64,000 bases of DNA from Chrysomallon squamiferum (lineage: Eukaryota; Mollusca; Gastropoda; Neomphalida; Peltospiridae). Shown piece after piece: positions 10,974 through 22,700 of this stretch (position 1 is its first letter; every line of letters starts with the position of its first letter). The position numbers were made by a program, and so were the translations under genes. Under the pieces are notes generated by a model. The model ran no database searches and was not told the DNA's origin. It worked only from the letters and a program-made list of their open reading frames with translations. The stretch lies in assembly GCA_012295275.1 (NCBI GenBank), contig CM022678.1, forward strand, positions 14,843,759 to 14,907,758, read 5' to 3'.

Positions 10974-10979
10974 AATAAA
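10974..10979 (+). promoter_or_regulatory. Polyadenylation signal abutting the stop codon
   Basis: AATAAA follows the TGA of the TNF-like domain directly. It is preserved in the duplicate (stop at 32338-32340, AATAAA at 32341-32346). If used, the 3' UTR would be only 15-30 nt. Confidence 0.4.
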
Positions 10980-11267
10980 CAGTCTTGTGACATAATGTAT
11001 GATGTTTTTTTATGGGTCGCAATATGGAATTATTACCAATTTCTTGTTCGGTTTCTGTTTCGCTAAAATGTTTACACTTAGAAAATGACTTAATGAATGA
11101 CTAGAATATGTAACAATAAAATAAATAAATAAAAAAAGTAAATAAAGGATATATTTAGTTAGGAAAAGGGACATATATCTGCTAAACAAAATTATTTATT
11201 TATTTATTTATTTGTTTATTTGTTTATTTTACGGTTTGATGCTTATTTTTAAATAGTAATTTTTTTA

Positions 11268-11301
11268 TTGTACAAAGCGTCCTCATCAGCTTCTCATACT
11301 G
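11268..11301 (+). pseudogene. Truncated transmembrane exon, copy 3
   Basis: The text 'ttgtacaaagcgtcctcatcagcttctcatactg' matches the first third of the 87-nt transmembrane exon and then switches to unrelated DNA. The acceptor is ruined (tgtac instead of tgtag). The same truncation is present in the duplicate at 33053-33087, so it predates the segmental duplication. Confidence 0.6.
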
Positions 11302-12271
11302 TAAAAATGTGGATGTGGAACTGAAGCAGTTTTACTGCGCCCGGTAGCCACGACTAAAGAACTTTGACAGATGATATTAATATTTAAATTCATGTAACTG
11401 GATTCTCCTCAGGTTTATTATTAAATTTTGATCATATTGTTCGTCAGTATATTTGTTTACAATTATTTTCTTTTTCAGACATCAGGATTTTGTTTTCGTT
11501 TAATTTGTTCTGATTTTAAAACTATAGAATCTTTATTTTTCTTCGTTTTAATTAAATACAGTTTTAATAACCTGGTCGGTTTGTCCTAAAATTTACCGAA
11601 ACATTAAACTTTAGTGTATATAACAGCGATATAATACAGTATATAAATGTCATATAGCATGTAAAGAAAAATGTACAGTATAAAAATGTACGTTAGTCTG
11701 GATTAAGTTTGTTGGATTAGCGTGGTTTTGGGTGCAGTTGTAAAATTTACTCTTACGTTGATGGAAAGAAGGTTGAGAGAGGGTTGCCGTGATCATATAG
11801 CAGGGACTCAGAATAACTTAAGATGTAAGGTTTCAACTGAGAAATTGCGGTAAATTCATATTTTGTGACTTTTTCAAACATTTGGTCCGGATTTTCCGAA
11901 ATATAATTTATAATACAATTTATAGAATATAGAAATTCAGTTTATGTGTAGAGTTATAAAACTCAATAAAGAGTGATCAATAATACGCTTTCCGAACAAG
12001 ACACTCACATTATATCACACTATCACTGAGTTGTTTTTACAAAAACTGTATTTATAAATAGTAATGTATTTGCTTGTTTGTTTGTTTATTTGTTTGTTAT
12101 TTGTTTGTTTATTTATTTTTTAGTTTAATTGTTTAACTTGAACCATACTAATTTTGCCACTGAGACTGTACAGGTTTTTAATCAGTGTTTGTTTATGCTT
12201 GAGAATTTTATTAGATTTATTTTTAAACTTAAATATAATAAATCTGTCACTACAGTAAATATATGTCACGA

Positions 12272-12332
12272 GATTCCCTAACTACGTTTCCCTAACTACA
12301 AATAAACAATCCCATAGGTACCTCTGAGATAT
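12272..12332. repeat. Micro-inversion relative to the paired copy at 35044-35094
   Basis: Here the text after 'atatgtcacgag' reads attccctaactacg... to cctctgagatat. In the paired block the same flank is followed by the reverse complement (tgtatctcagaggtacctat...gtagttagggaaacg). Flanks on both sides are collinear, so about 60 bp flipped in one copy. Confidence 0.7.
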
Positions 12333-12701
12333 ATAAATAAATAAATAAAAATATTGCAATTGTTTATTTTATTTATTTATCATTATTATTATTTTTATTA
12401 TCACTATTATTATTATTGCTATTTATTATTACTGTAAGTAGTTTATTTTATTTTATTATCACTATTATTATTATTTATTTTAAGTTTATTTTTATTTAAT
12501 TTTTATTTAATTTTAAACATTTTATTAATCATTATAAAAATATTAGAATATCATTTTAAAGAATAAAAAAATATACCATGTTTAAAGTTATAAAAGTTAT
12601 TTAGAATGTATGATGTAAAAAGAAATAAACTGATGTTTTACATAATTTAATATTTTTATTGTAAGATGATTAATATAAATAACTGTAAGCTGTTTATTTT
12701 A

Positions 12702-12790
12702 CAGTGATCCCAGAAACCAGTCTGCGAAGCTGACTAGGTGTGTCAAGTGGGCACTGCAGCATATTTTACCTTCACAGACTAAAAAAATAA
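12702..12790 (+). other. Possible terminal exon shared by blocks A and B
   Basis: The acceptor tgtttattttacag is followed by unusually GC-balanced sequence starting tgatcccagaaaccagtctg. One frame gives IPETSLRS and a stop, conserved in block B (acceptor near 42478). The longer open frame in A (DPRNQSAKLTRCVKWALQ) is broken by indels in B. This may be a short last exon or a non-coding exon; no homology is recognised. Confidence 0.2.
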
Positions 12791-13576
12791 AAATAGTTTT
12801 AAGTAATCAGATGTTTTTCATTCTAATTATTAATAATTAATTAATAACATATCACACACGAACACATGTTAAATAAAATTAATATAAACAAAATGTTATT
12901 GAAGTAGTTTTCATGTATATTTAAATATTATATTTATATTTTTATTGTTTTTATGACTTCATTTTTCAAACTCATCAGGCAATACAGCCTTTAAAAGATA
13001 CTGTCATATGTAACATTTTCATCTTCTTTTTGTAAGATTAAATTAATTCTATAATAAAATAAGTCTAAAATTCAAGAAAAATAAAGCAAAGAACATCTTA
13101 TCACTAACAATAATAAAAGTCATAATAATAATAAATCTAATTTCAATAGATATTCAGCTTAGATTACATTTTTATTTTTTTTTTAAATTAAGATTAAACT
13201 ACTTAAAATCGGTTTTAAAAAAAAAAAAAAAAAATGAAAATAATAAAAAGAACAGAATGGCTCCTAAGGTACAAGTCAGAAAAGCTTCCATCTCAGTTTA
13301 AATAATTACAATAGAATTTAAAATAAATAAATAAACAAAAAATCAACATCCTGCTTTCTGTGAGTTCAAATAAACATGTCTGTTACATCCAACAAACTGT
13401 ATCCGAATCTTTGATTACTTCATCTATATAACTGATCCAGTACATCCAGGATACAACATCCAGTCAGTAACCTGACTTGTCATTAATAAATTCATCTCAC
13501 ATCCCAGCCAGCTATACATGTATGCATGTACAGAATGCTGTATCACCACTGGATGGGAAATAAAATAAATAACTGC

Positions 13577-13607
<31 letters not shown>

Positions 13608-13608
13608 T

Positions 13609-13646
<38 letters not shown>

Positions 13647-14150
13647 TAATTTTTAATTTTGATTTTTGATTCATTTCCTTTGTACCATCCATTAGTGGGT
13701 AGATTGGTCAGTGTGTATCAAGTACTGATGTTGTGTGTCCGTGTCTTGTGTCTCCTGTCGTCTGTATGTGTCTGTCTACGTCATGTGTGGTGTGTGTTTG
13801 TGTTTGTTGTCCGGTGTGGTGTGCATATCTGTGTTTTGTGTTTTGTGTGACTTGTCCTGTACAGGTCTTCAGTATGTTTTAGTGTGTTTTTATGTATCTG
13901 TTGTTGCTGCAAGAATGTCTTCTGTATGGTTGATGTAGTTGCCTGTGTATCTTGTATATGTTTGTTGTTGCTGCATGTTTGTGTTTTGTGTCCGGCGTGA
14001 TATGTTAGTTGTGTTTTGTTTGCTTTGTCCTGTATGGTGTTTGAAATGTCTTCTTGTATATTTCCTTTGTTGTGCCTGTGCACGTTTTTTATTTATGCTA
14101 ATTTTATATATTAAGTAGTGTATGATGTATTGTCTGTGGTTTCTACATTG
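13577..14150. repeat. AC and TTA microsatellites and TG-rich tract in block A
   Basis: An (AC)n run at 13579-13607 and (TTA)n at 13612-13645 precede a TGT/GTG-rich stretch. The latter gives overlapping Cys/Val-rich and Thr/His-rich open frames on both strands, duplicated in block B. I read these as low-complexity translation, possibly LINE 3' UTR, not as genes. Confidence 0.6.
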
Positions 14151-14534
14151 GAATATGCAATAAATCGAAACTATGCATATTAAAATATATATACAAATGT
14201 TGATTCTAATGTAGGCTAAACTCATAAAATTCAGGGAAGTGAAATCTGAAGAAAATGATTTACAGTCGAAGGGGAATAACTCCAACCACATAAGGATTGT
14301 AATACTGAGTGTTTAGTGACGCCTTAGCACTAAAAACAGAGTTCCTATTGGGAGTAAAATAATATAAAAATATCAAAAGTTTATAAAACGCAGTATAAAA
14401 AGCTGGGTAAAATATAAATATCACATTTGACTGAAATTTAAAATTTGTTATAAAAGAAAATATTCTTTAAAAAGATTTAGTAAAAGATTAGAATGATACC
14501 TAAATAATTTACCACATTGTATCTATCAAATATA

Positions 14535-15115
14535 TTCTTGTCTCAATAAAATGTCTGCATTCGAGTGTGTTGAACTGTCACAGTACACAAACAGTGCTCA
14601 CACTGAGGTGGAGGATCGTTCTTTAAGATACACGAATGAGCCACGTGTGCACGACCGACGCGGGCACGACACAAGACACATTCATCCTTTCTGCACTGCC
14701 TGTAAGAGGACTGCCAGTGTCCCAGTGCTCGCTTAACAGAATGAGGCTTGTTTGTGTCAGCACCATTCCAGTCATTTTGCTAAGTGAAAACAATATATTG
14801 ACAATATGATGCTTAAAATCAGTATCGGGTACACCAACCTTAGCATGTGACAGATCCAAAGCAGTCTTAGCAGCAGAATCTGCCTTTCATCACCCCTAAT
14901 GCCAGTAAGTCTGTGTACCCAACAGAAAATAATGTCCTTGTTGGCAATATTAAAAAAAGATACTCTTTCGTGTCACCATCCCAATTAAGGGATGATCCAG
15001 CGTCTGTGTTGTAAAGCTTGGAGAGATCTATTGATACAATGATGTCTTCTGCAGTCGAAATGTATGCACCTCGTCGGTGACATCGCTTGATCAAAGACAA
15101 GGGCAGGTTTCTCAA
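14535..15115 (-). mobile_element. Degenerate LINE ORF2 3' fragment: RNase H and C-terminus (block A)
   Basis: On the minus strand, in frames broken by indels, one reads KDIIFCWVH, then TGIRGDER, then ADSAAKTALDLSHAKVGV and TDFKHHI. These are hallmarks of the RNase H end of non-LTR retrotransposon polyproteins (usual form CWVPSHxGIxGNExADxAAK). Further on come WQSSYRQCRKDECVLCRARVG, and later an H-x-L-EC-like stretch matching the usual C-terminal zinc knuckle. The reverse transcriptase itself is absent. The fragment lies inside the A/B duplication; its twin is at 44575-45154. It is dead: several frames and in-frame stops. Confidence 0.7.
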
Positions 15116-15423
15116 ATCTCTGCCTTCAGAATTTAATAATCTTTATTAGCATTTGTTGATAAATATAATCGTATTTCCTTAATTTAATTAAATTATTTCT
15201 TTTATTAATTCCATTATTTTTCATTTGAAGAGATAATACATTTATTTATTTCCAGTTCTGAATGGAATGACTTTTATCATGTCTAACATAAACACAGTTT
15301 TTACGTACAGTTACGCACTTGTACATAATATCGTAGCAGAATATTGAATATTTATAGTCAGGCTGTTTTTACAAAAAAGAAAAAAAGAAAAGAAAGATAT
15401 GAATTGAAAGTAAACAAAAGAAA

Positions 15424-15425
<2 letters not shown>

Positions 15426-15491
<66 letters not shown>
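15426..15491. repeat. (CT)n microsatellite
   Basis: A pure CT run of about 65 bp. Apparent Leu-Ser or Arg-Glu repeat ORFs on the two strands are its translations. Confidence 0.98.
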
Positions 15492-15493
<2 letters not shown>

Positions 15494-15499
15494 GTCTAC

Positions 15500-17641
15500 G
15501 GATACCGTTTGAAGTCTATCGACAACGTTGCGATAAACGACATAACTGACTTCAAAGACATAATTTTTGGCCTCATTTCAAAAAGTCTAAAAATAATAAT
15601 AATAATAATAATTAAAAAAAAAAACAAGAAACCAACGCCATAAATCACTGCGAGCACTGTAGCATTAAATACCCAACAGTACCGCAGTACCGCAGTCTTT
15701 TCCCCGAATTTAACTACATTCGTCAATTCCGGTCTGATTCTGGCGGAAGCACGTGAAACTCGGAGAAAAGACTGCGGTACGAAAATGTAAAATAATACAT
15801 ATTTTGTTTTTATCATTCAGCGATGAACAGTTTTGTCAACGTGTAGTTAGTTCTGAAAGGATTACTCTGCTTGGCAGTTTGATTGTATGAACGAATTGGT
15901 AGGTGATATTTCTATCTCATGTTTCAGCTGAAAATTTATTTTTGACTGATGTCACTGTGATTGTTCCTCCACTGTTATAGATGATGCATGACAATTACAA
16001 ATTTTGAAATTCGAATAACACGAATACTGAATGAAAGAGGGTTTTTAAAAATGTTTTGTCATGCTCTGTAACCACAGTTAATAACTTTTACATCGCCTTC
16101 AAGTGTCATGTTAAAAACAACAACAACAAAAAATGTTATATTTGTTTATTTTATGTTTCATCTGAGTTTACACATTCACAATATCTTCAGATAATATTTC
16201 TCAGTACCAGGTCTTACACTTAAGTCTTTGGGGCATACAATCAATGAGTTGGCCCCAGGCATCACCAGACGTCTGCACGCCACTGGTATAAACTGACCCG
16301 TCCAGCGTCTTCTGTGACCGAAGTGCTAGCTCATTTCTTCAGAAACTATGTACAGTGAATTACTAAACTGAAAACTAACTGAATACTGTGACAAGAAAAC
16401 CTGTGTCAAAGAGAAAAATAATTTCTACATGTGAACATGTCTCTAATTCTCTATACAGTACTAGAAATTTAAACAATTATTAAATATAAATGAATTCATT
16501 AGTATAAATGGTACAAGTTTAATCAAATGGTTGATGGTTTCAGTCTTTAATTTTTAAAATATTATTTGCAATTCAACTTAAGTGACAAAATTTAAAATGT
16601 ACTGAACACTTGTTTATTAAATAAATGTAATTCTATATTCATTTAAAAGTCACTTTCTTTATTTAAAACTTTAATATTAAAATTATTATTCTGATTTATA
16701 ATGTATAGTTATTGTATGTGTTTGTGATAAGTAATAAAAGCATGCATCATTTGATTTTCACACAGAATGATAAAATCATCAGAGAATGACCAAAAGACAG
16801 CTAATAACAGTTTAAACAGCAATTTTGTTGTCATTAATATTAGAATTTCATAACAGTTATATTTACTGGTTTATTTCTAATCACTAATCTTGTATTATTT
16901 TGGTGTTTAATGAACCACATTATGGCCGATAGTGGAATTGGATTCAAATTCCTAACTTAACTTAAATTAACAAATGTAAAATATGATGTAGGTTGCTGTT
17001 ATTATTATTTTTTATTGGCTTTTTCATGTTAGTTTGTACATACAATTTATATATGGTTTTTGTATTTTTTTTATAAATTGTTTATTTTAAAAAATATTTC
17101 AATAAATGTATATATTTTTCATAAAAAATACTAAAAAATGTATTTGAAAAACTTGTGATTTATTTTAGCTAATGTATTTCTCTTATTTGAAATACGCATA
17201 CATGTATGTATGTATGTATGAATGCTTGAATGTATACATAGTACATAAATATTAATTTGTCCTATTTTTGGTAATTTCCTGCAAACACACATTGTTCTCA
17301 AGCATGGTATTTCTGTCTCAGCAAGTAATTTATTTTAAAACAATAAGTTTGATTTAATTATTTTAATTTCAATTTGTTTTTTTTTGTGTATCAGTGATGT
17401 TCTTCTCAGACTGGTGCACTGGTGATATTTTCAACTTTGAAAGACAAAACATGAGATTAGTTGTTTTAGTCTGGGACTAAAACAATAATTAACAAGTTTG
17501 TGAAATTGTGTATCTGTCATAAGCAGTATGGGGGTTATGGTTAAACTCTGATTCCATACACACCTGACACAATGACACCACACAACACAGCGTTTCTCCA
17601 TCAACCAGGAAATTCTCTATTTCCATTTTCAAGATAATTGT
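15500..17641. other. Non-coding remainder of block A
   Basis: I see no supported exon. At 15678-15782 a GC-richer piece contains an imperfect inverted repeat around 'gtaccgcagtcttttccccg' / 'cggagaaaagactgcggtac'. At about 16205-16260 the text 'agtctttggggcatacaatcaa' belongs to an interspersed repeat found again near 46660, 52090 and 57640. Confidence 0.6.
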
Positions 17642-17841
17642 NNNNNNNNNNNNNNNNNNNNNNNNNNNNNNNNNNNNNNNNNNNNNNNNNNNNNNNNNNN
17701 NNNNNNNNNNNNNNNNNNNNNNNNNNNNNNNNNNNNNNNNNNNNNNNNNNNNNNNNNNNNNNNNNNNNNNNNNNNNNNNNNNNNNNNNNNNNNNNNNNNN
17801 NNNNNNNNNNNNNNNNNNNNNNNNNNNNNNNNNNNNNNNNN
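17642..17841. other. Assembly gap (200 N)
   Basis: Exactly 200 N, a standard scaffold gap of unknown true length. It falls at the right end of duplication block A. Block B continues with unique sequence at the equivalent point (48047), so the gap may mark a mis-resolved repeat. Confidence 0.99.
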
Positions 17842-18917
17842 TGCTAGATAAAAAGATATGATACGCTAATGTAACAATGTTGTAACAGTAAACCTAAATT
17901 AGTAAATATGTTTACCCCATCTCGTTGATCTTGGAAGTGGTCGTTCACAAACGATTCAGTTTCAGACTCAAATTCTTCCTTTAATTGCGCTCTTTGATTA
18001 AAAGATAGTATAGTTAATACATATTTAGAATATCATAAATTACAAAACTTAATCCTCGCACACTATTGTCGTAATGTCCAAAAATTATGTATGAAGAGCT
18101 AACGGAAGGGATACATAACTTTTGCAGAACAGTCGCAATTGTTGTAAATTTCAGCTGCATGAAGGAAGAAAGAGGGCCTTTTGGTAATCTTTTGACTGGA
18201 TTGTATAATATTATATTTTGAGTTATTTCCAACTTTTAATCATAATTGATTAATTTATTTTGTGATAAAAGTAAAATAACTTTATTAGGGGTATTGACAA
18301 ATGTTGGTGATACGTTTCCATTTGATTGTTTCACTTGTGACATGAATGTTTCTTGAATAAAAAGTTGTCTCTGATTACAAATCTGATGTCAAGGAGATGA
18401 GATAATAATAATAATAATACACACAATAATAATAACACACAATAATTATTATTATTGCCTTTCTTAGCCATCAAGAAAGTGCGTGTGTTTTAGTAAAGGA
18501 ATTTTGAAGTGTATCATTGCCTTTGGACATAAATTAAAATATATCCATTATCTTCTATTTTAATTTATTTATTAACAATGACAGACAACAATAAAATGAT
18601 AACTTCTGGAAGCCATGAAGTATTATTAGACAATTTTATTTGTAGCTACAGGTACATTTTCTTTTAAAGAAATGAAAGAAAACTGTAAATTTAAACATTT
18701 TTAATGTACAACATCAACAATAATCTTTATCAACAAAACAACAACAATAACAACAACAACAATAACAATAACAATAATAATAATAATAATAATAATGTAT
18801 CCGCATTTGGACCCATCTAGAGAAGCACTATGGACACTGAAACGAAAATAGTCACGTGAGTGGTATGCTAGACAACCAAAACAATATGGAAACATCGTAG
18901 CGGTTGTCTTTTTGATA
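17842..18917. other. Intergenic stretch upstream of the LKAAEAR1-like gene
   Basis: It contains (AAT)n tracts near 18402-18450 and a CAA/AAT low-complexity run at 18715-18795. No exon is seen. The promoter of the gene at 18918 would be expected near 18800-18900, where there is a modestly GC-richer segment without a recognisable TATA box. Confidence 0.5.
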
Positions 18918-21900
18918 ATGGAGGTTTGTTTACAAACACATACATATATATATATATATATACATATTTTTTTTTATCGCTGCTTACATTAATAAATACG
19001 CTTTTCTTTATTCAATTATTGTGTATATTACCCATTCAAGAAAGTTTTATTTGGTAAAAGATATTTGAATAATATGCGAAATTATAAGCTTGCAGTATTG
19101 GTTTCCGTTAATACCATGATTACAAGATAGCATACTTAAACAATAATTATTGTTTTAAACGTTGTTTAATATAACTGACAGTAAGATTAGAAATCATTGT
19201 CATTATTTACTGTAGCATTTGCTTCATTAATTTAAAGGATACAAAAGTTTAAAAAAATTCTGTTATAAATCATTATTTACACTGTCAAACATTTAATTAC
19301 ATGTACCTTGTTTTTGTTTGTAAATGTTTGAGGTTTTATACTATTATGTTAGCCATTTCAAAAAGTTTGTAATTTATTAGTTAAATATTCTTCAGCGTGC
19401 TCTCTATTTGATTAAAGAGAAAAACATAGTAGACAATTAAATTTAGAGCATTTAAATAATCTCCTATAAATATATTGGCCATTGTTTTTTGGAACAGTTT
19501 AATTTCATTTTTCTTTCTGATTTATTATCTTCATTATGTTTATCTATCATATATCTCTGTCTGTCTGTCCGTCTGTCATTGATATATACTAAATCTTCAT
19601 TTACATACATACATATGTACATATTTATGGGAATCCTGACATAAAATTGTCTTAAAACTGAGTATTTTGGTCATTATTATTATTATTTTTTAAATTGTTA
19701 TTACATTTATTTATTGCTACTTTGGTTCATTTTTTTTCTTTGATAAAATTTGATTATTTTATTTAACATAACGATAATTAGTTTAATAAGAGCTAGTGAC
19801 TTCTTATAATAATTAATTATAACATGAATTAATGTCTTGTTAATGCACTTACTTTATTTTTTATTTGTATTAAAATTAATATGCAGTCCTTTAACTGTGC
19901 TGTACTGTTATGTTTAAATTAATTAATTAAATTATTTATTATTATTGTTATTATTTATAAGACTAAAAATATATATTTTTTTTACAGGAATCAACTGCAT
20001 CAGTTAAAAATTTTAACAATGAGAGATCACCACAAAGAACACGAAAAAAGCTCACAGCTGCAGAGCTTAAAAAGATGCCATTGCAGCAAAAAAAGCAGAT
20101 ACCTTGCTGTGAGTAGCTATTTCAGCTGTTTCAACTTGCTATACATTTCATGGTTTGCAGTATTTTCTTAATTTAATGCCAGTTTTTATTTATTATAACT
20201 TATAACTGTTATTTATATAAAATAAATTTCTTTAATGGAAATGTTATTAATTTTAAAATTTAATTTTAAAATGGAATTCTTTTTTTAAAATACTGTCTCT
20301 TTATTATTATATTTTTGTTTTTTCAGTATGAAGAACCTCCAAAACATATTATTGAAGCTCAGAAAATGACCATGAAGAGACTTAAAGAACTGAAGAATAA
20401 AGAACTTCAGTAATTAAATGAAAATTATTAAAGTTGTTTCAGTAAATGTTTGTTAAATTAAAATAAATATTTTGCAAAATCATTACAAATTAATGAACAT
20501 AAAACATCTTAATAATGCTTAACTACTTATTGAGAAGGTCAGGATGATACAAAAGACAAACAATCTTCACGGTTTCACACTGTTGTTTTTATCATTGTCA
20601 CATAGTGAGACTTCAATCAATTACTGTCACAGATTGACTTGTCATTTACTGTCATATTGGTATTTTCAGAGAGACAGCGCCACCTTCAGAAGATGAAATT
20701 TTAGACAAAGAAAAACATGCAAAGCTCATAGGACAGCTGAAGTAAGATTTATATTTAATCTGTTTATGTCTGTGAATCAGACAATAAAATTTAGTGTTCT
20801 TATATAATTTCTTATGTTTGTGAAGATCCACAATGATTATTTTGTAGAGGTTATTTACATGCTAAATAAAATAATTCTGGTTAATATTTGAATAGTTTAG
20901 AATGATTTTTCTTGAAGAACAAGTAACAGTAACAGCACAAGTAAATAAATAAAACCTGAAAAATATATAAAGTTATTTAAAATATTAAAAATCTGGACAC
21001 TGAATTGTTATAGAAGTTATTTGTAAAGTTTATTCTTTGAGAGTGGTGCTTTAACTACATTAAACAAAACAAACAACATGACAGATTTTTATGCAACAGT
21101 CATTCATAAATATCTGATTCATGCAATAACATTTTGTCTTTGTCTCTCTATGTGAACAAATACAGATTGACTGATAAATAATGTAATAAACCATTCTATT
21201 TCAGAGCTGTCTCTATGTGAATAAATACAGACTAACTGATAAATAATGTAATAAACCCTTTTATTTCAGAGCTGCAGAATCGAGAAACAGATTACGAATT
21301 ATGAGACTGAGATATCAAGCAAACAGAGTAAGTAATTATTTAATATACAATTTTAATTTCATTTTAGTTATCCTTACAATGATGTTCTTTTCATTTAAAC
21401 TGTTTTTCCAATGAAACCATCTGTTTAAAAAAATAATAAGCTAAAAATGAAAATATATCTCTGTGCTGTATTGTTATAATTTCAATTCATAAAGCATAGC
21501 TCTAAACGTGAATTCTTTTCAACTGCAAACAGGCTCAGGAGATAACTCATTTGATATCATGTCAGCCGATTGCTTTGAAAGCTGTTCGACTCCAAGCTTT
21601 AGTGCCACCCTACCCAGAACCAATAGACGAGGGAGATAAACTTGAAAAACTTGATGTGAGTATAATAAAACAAGAAACAACTCTAAGTAAAAAGTGTTAA
21701 AAGTTTTATTATTTTTAAGTAGTATCTAAGAAAAACGGGATGTCTTTCGATAGCATTAATTTCCTGATAAACAAACTTCTATCAGGCAGTGCCTGGAGGT
21801 AAAGTGAATGACAAAAATACAGGTGATATAAATTCAGTTGAGCACCAATGTAAGTGTTGTAAAGAGTTTGACTATCAACAGTACTGCTTGTAATAATAAA

Positions 21901-22088
21901 TTCCTAATTAATATTTTTATTCTAATAAAGAAACAACACTGATTCTTAGGTTACATTCTTTGGTCTTCTTTAATAAATGGCTGTTGAAGTATTATTTATT
22001 AATGTAACTTTTAAAACTTTTTCAGAGAGAAAGAGTAGAAAGTCTATTAGAAGATGCCAAGGGTCTCCTAACAAACAGAATACAGTGA
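18918..22088 (+). CDS. LKAAEAR1: LKAAEAR1-like gene (7 exons), with apparent frameshift in exon 2
   Basis: Exons: 18918-18923 (tentative ATGGAG), 19988-20108, 20327-20409, 20670-20741, 21270-21327, 21533-21655, 22026-22088. All introns are GT-AG and phases agree from exon 3 to the TGA at 22086. Exons 4-6 read QLKAAESRNRLRIMRLRYQA across the 4/5 junction, then NRAQEITHLISCQPIALKAV, the signature of LKAAEAR-motif-containing protein 1, a small animal protein of unclear function. Exon 2 gives RKKLTAAELKKMPLQQK in the frame of the proposed start. Its 3' end fits exon 3 only in another frame (SRYLAYEEPPKHIIEAQK). The switch falls in an A7 run at 20088-20094; one A fewer restores a 174-aa protein, and the summed exon length (526) is one more than a multiple of three. 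Sequencing error, polymorphism or a real lesion are all possible. Alternatively the start exon is wrong. Confidence 0.85.
21145..21274 (+). repeat. 65-bp tandem duplication copying the exon-5 splice acceptor
   Basis: Two units (offset 65 bp) each run from 'tctctatgtga' to 'tttcagagct'. The first acceptor (exon would start at 21205) leads to an in-frame TGA within five codons. The second (21270) continues into the conserved LKAAEAR motif. Splicing must choose the distal copy to make protein. Confidence 0.9.
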
Positions 22089-22613
22089 AGTTTTAAACTA
22101 TTTTTTTAAAGAAGTGACTGGTTGGCAAGGAACAGTGTCCACGAAACAGGCACAAGCAAAGATTATTATTTTTTCATGGAACATTTTTAAAAGACCAAAA
22201 ATTGCATTTAATCATGATTTATTTATTTGAGAAAAATAGTCTGAACATAAGCTAGTTACCATAAACATGATTTTTAATATTATTGAATTGCAATGTAGAA
22301 AATCTTTTCATCAATTCACATGATAATAATGGCATTTCTTGAGCTGTCTCATGATAAACAAAATTGCGTTTATGTAAATTATTTTAATTAGTCACTGTTT
22401 TAACAAGTTATCATCAATACATTTTAATATATGCAGTTGCAATGAAGAAAATAATTTCCTCAATTTACATAATATTAATATTTGCATTTGTTTGTCTGCC
22501 TCAGCTGAATTGTTAATTCACATTTCCTTTCCTTTCACCCTTTCCTGAATTATTCATAACCTCCTGGCACAATTTTATTATTTTTATTTCAATCATGATT
22601 TTTATTTTTGTTG

Positions 22614-22700
22614 TCACAGGCTGTCTTGTCATTTCAATGTTATTTTGGTATATTTAGAAACAGCACAACCTTCAAAAGAATAATTTTAAAAAAGTAAAAC
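22614..22700 (+). pseudogene. Decayed duplicate of LKAAEAR1-like exon 4
   Basis: Text from 'tgtcacaggctgtcttgtca' through 'acagcacaaccttcaaaaga' to 'aattttaaaaaag' matches the intron-3 end and first half of exon 4 (about 20628-20710) with small deletions that break the frame. It sits about 525 bp beyond the stop codon, in the same orientation. It therefore looks like a remnant of a partial tandem duplication of the gene. Confidence 0.6.

Larger units (their letters stand above)
9750..12340 (+). repeat. Segmental duplication, ligand copy 1 (pair at 29806-35095)
   Basis: Starting at 'tatatcttattgta' this block runs parallel to 29806-35095. The second copy is about twice as long because of extra segments at about 30680-31150, 31190-31755, 31783-32135, 32619-33040 and 33762-34715. 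One small segment (12272-12332) is inverted relative to its counterpart. Confidence 0.85.
12349..17641 (+). repeat. Segmental duplication block A (pair: block B, 42147-48046)
   Basis: The block starts at 'aatattgcaattgtttattt' and runs into the N gap at 17642. Block B matches it at very high identity apart from indels: extra sequence in B after the AC microsatellite (about 43430-43660), a polyA-ended insertion in B (45421-45825), and small microsatellite changes. Content is mostly non-coding, with a LINE fragment on the minus strand. The high identity implies a recent event or an assembly artefact. Confidence 0.9.

Noticed and set aside
13735-14291. Overlapping Cys/Val-rich (+) and Thr/Gln-rich (-) ORFs, repeated at 43731-44330
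   Set aside because: The TG-rich tract is open on both strands, without splice signals or domains. Duplication of the block explains why it appears twice.
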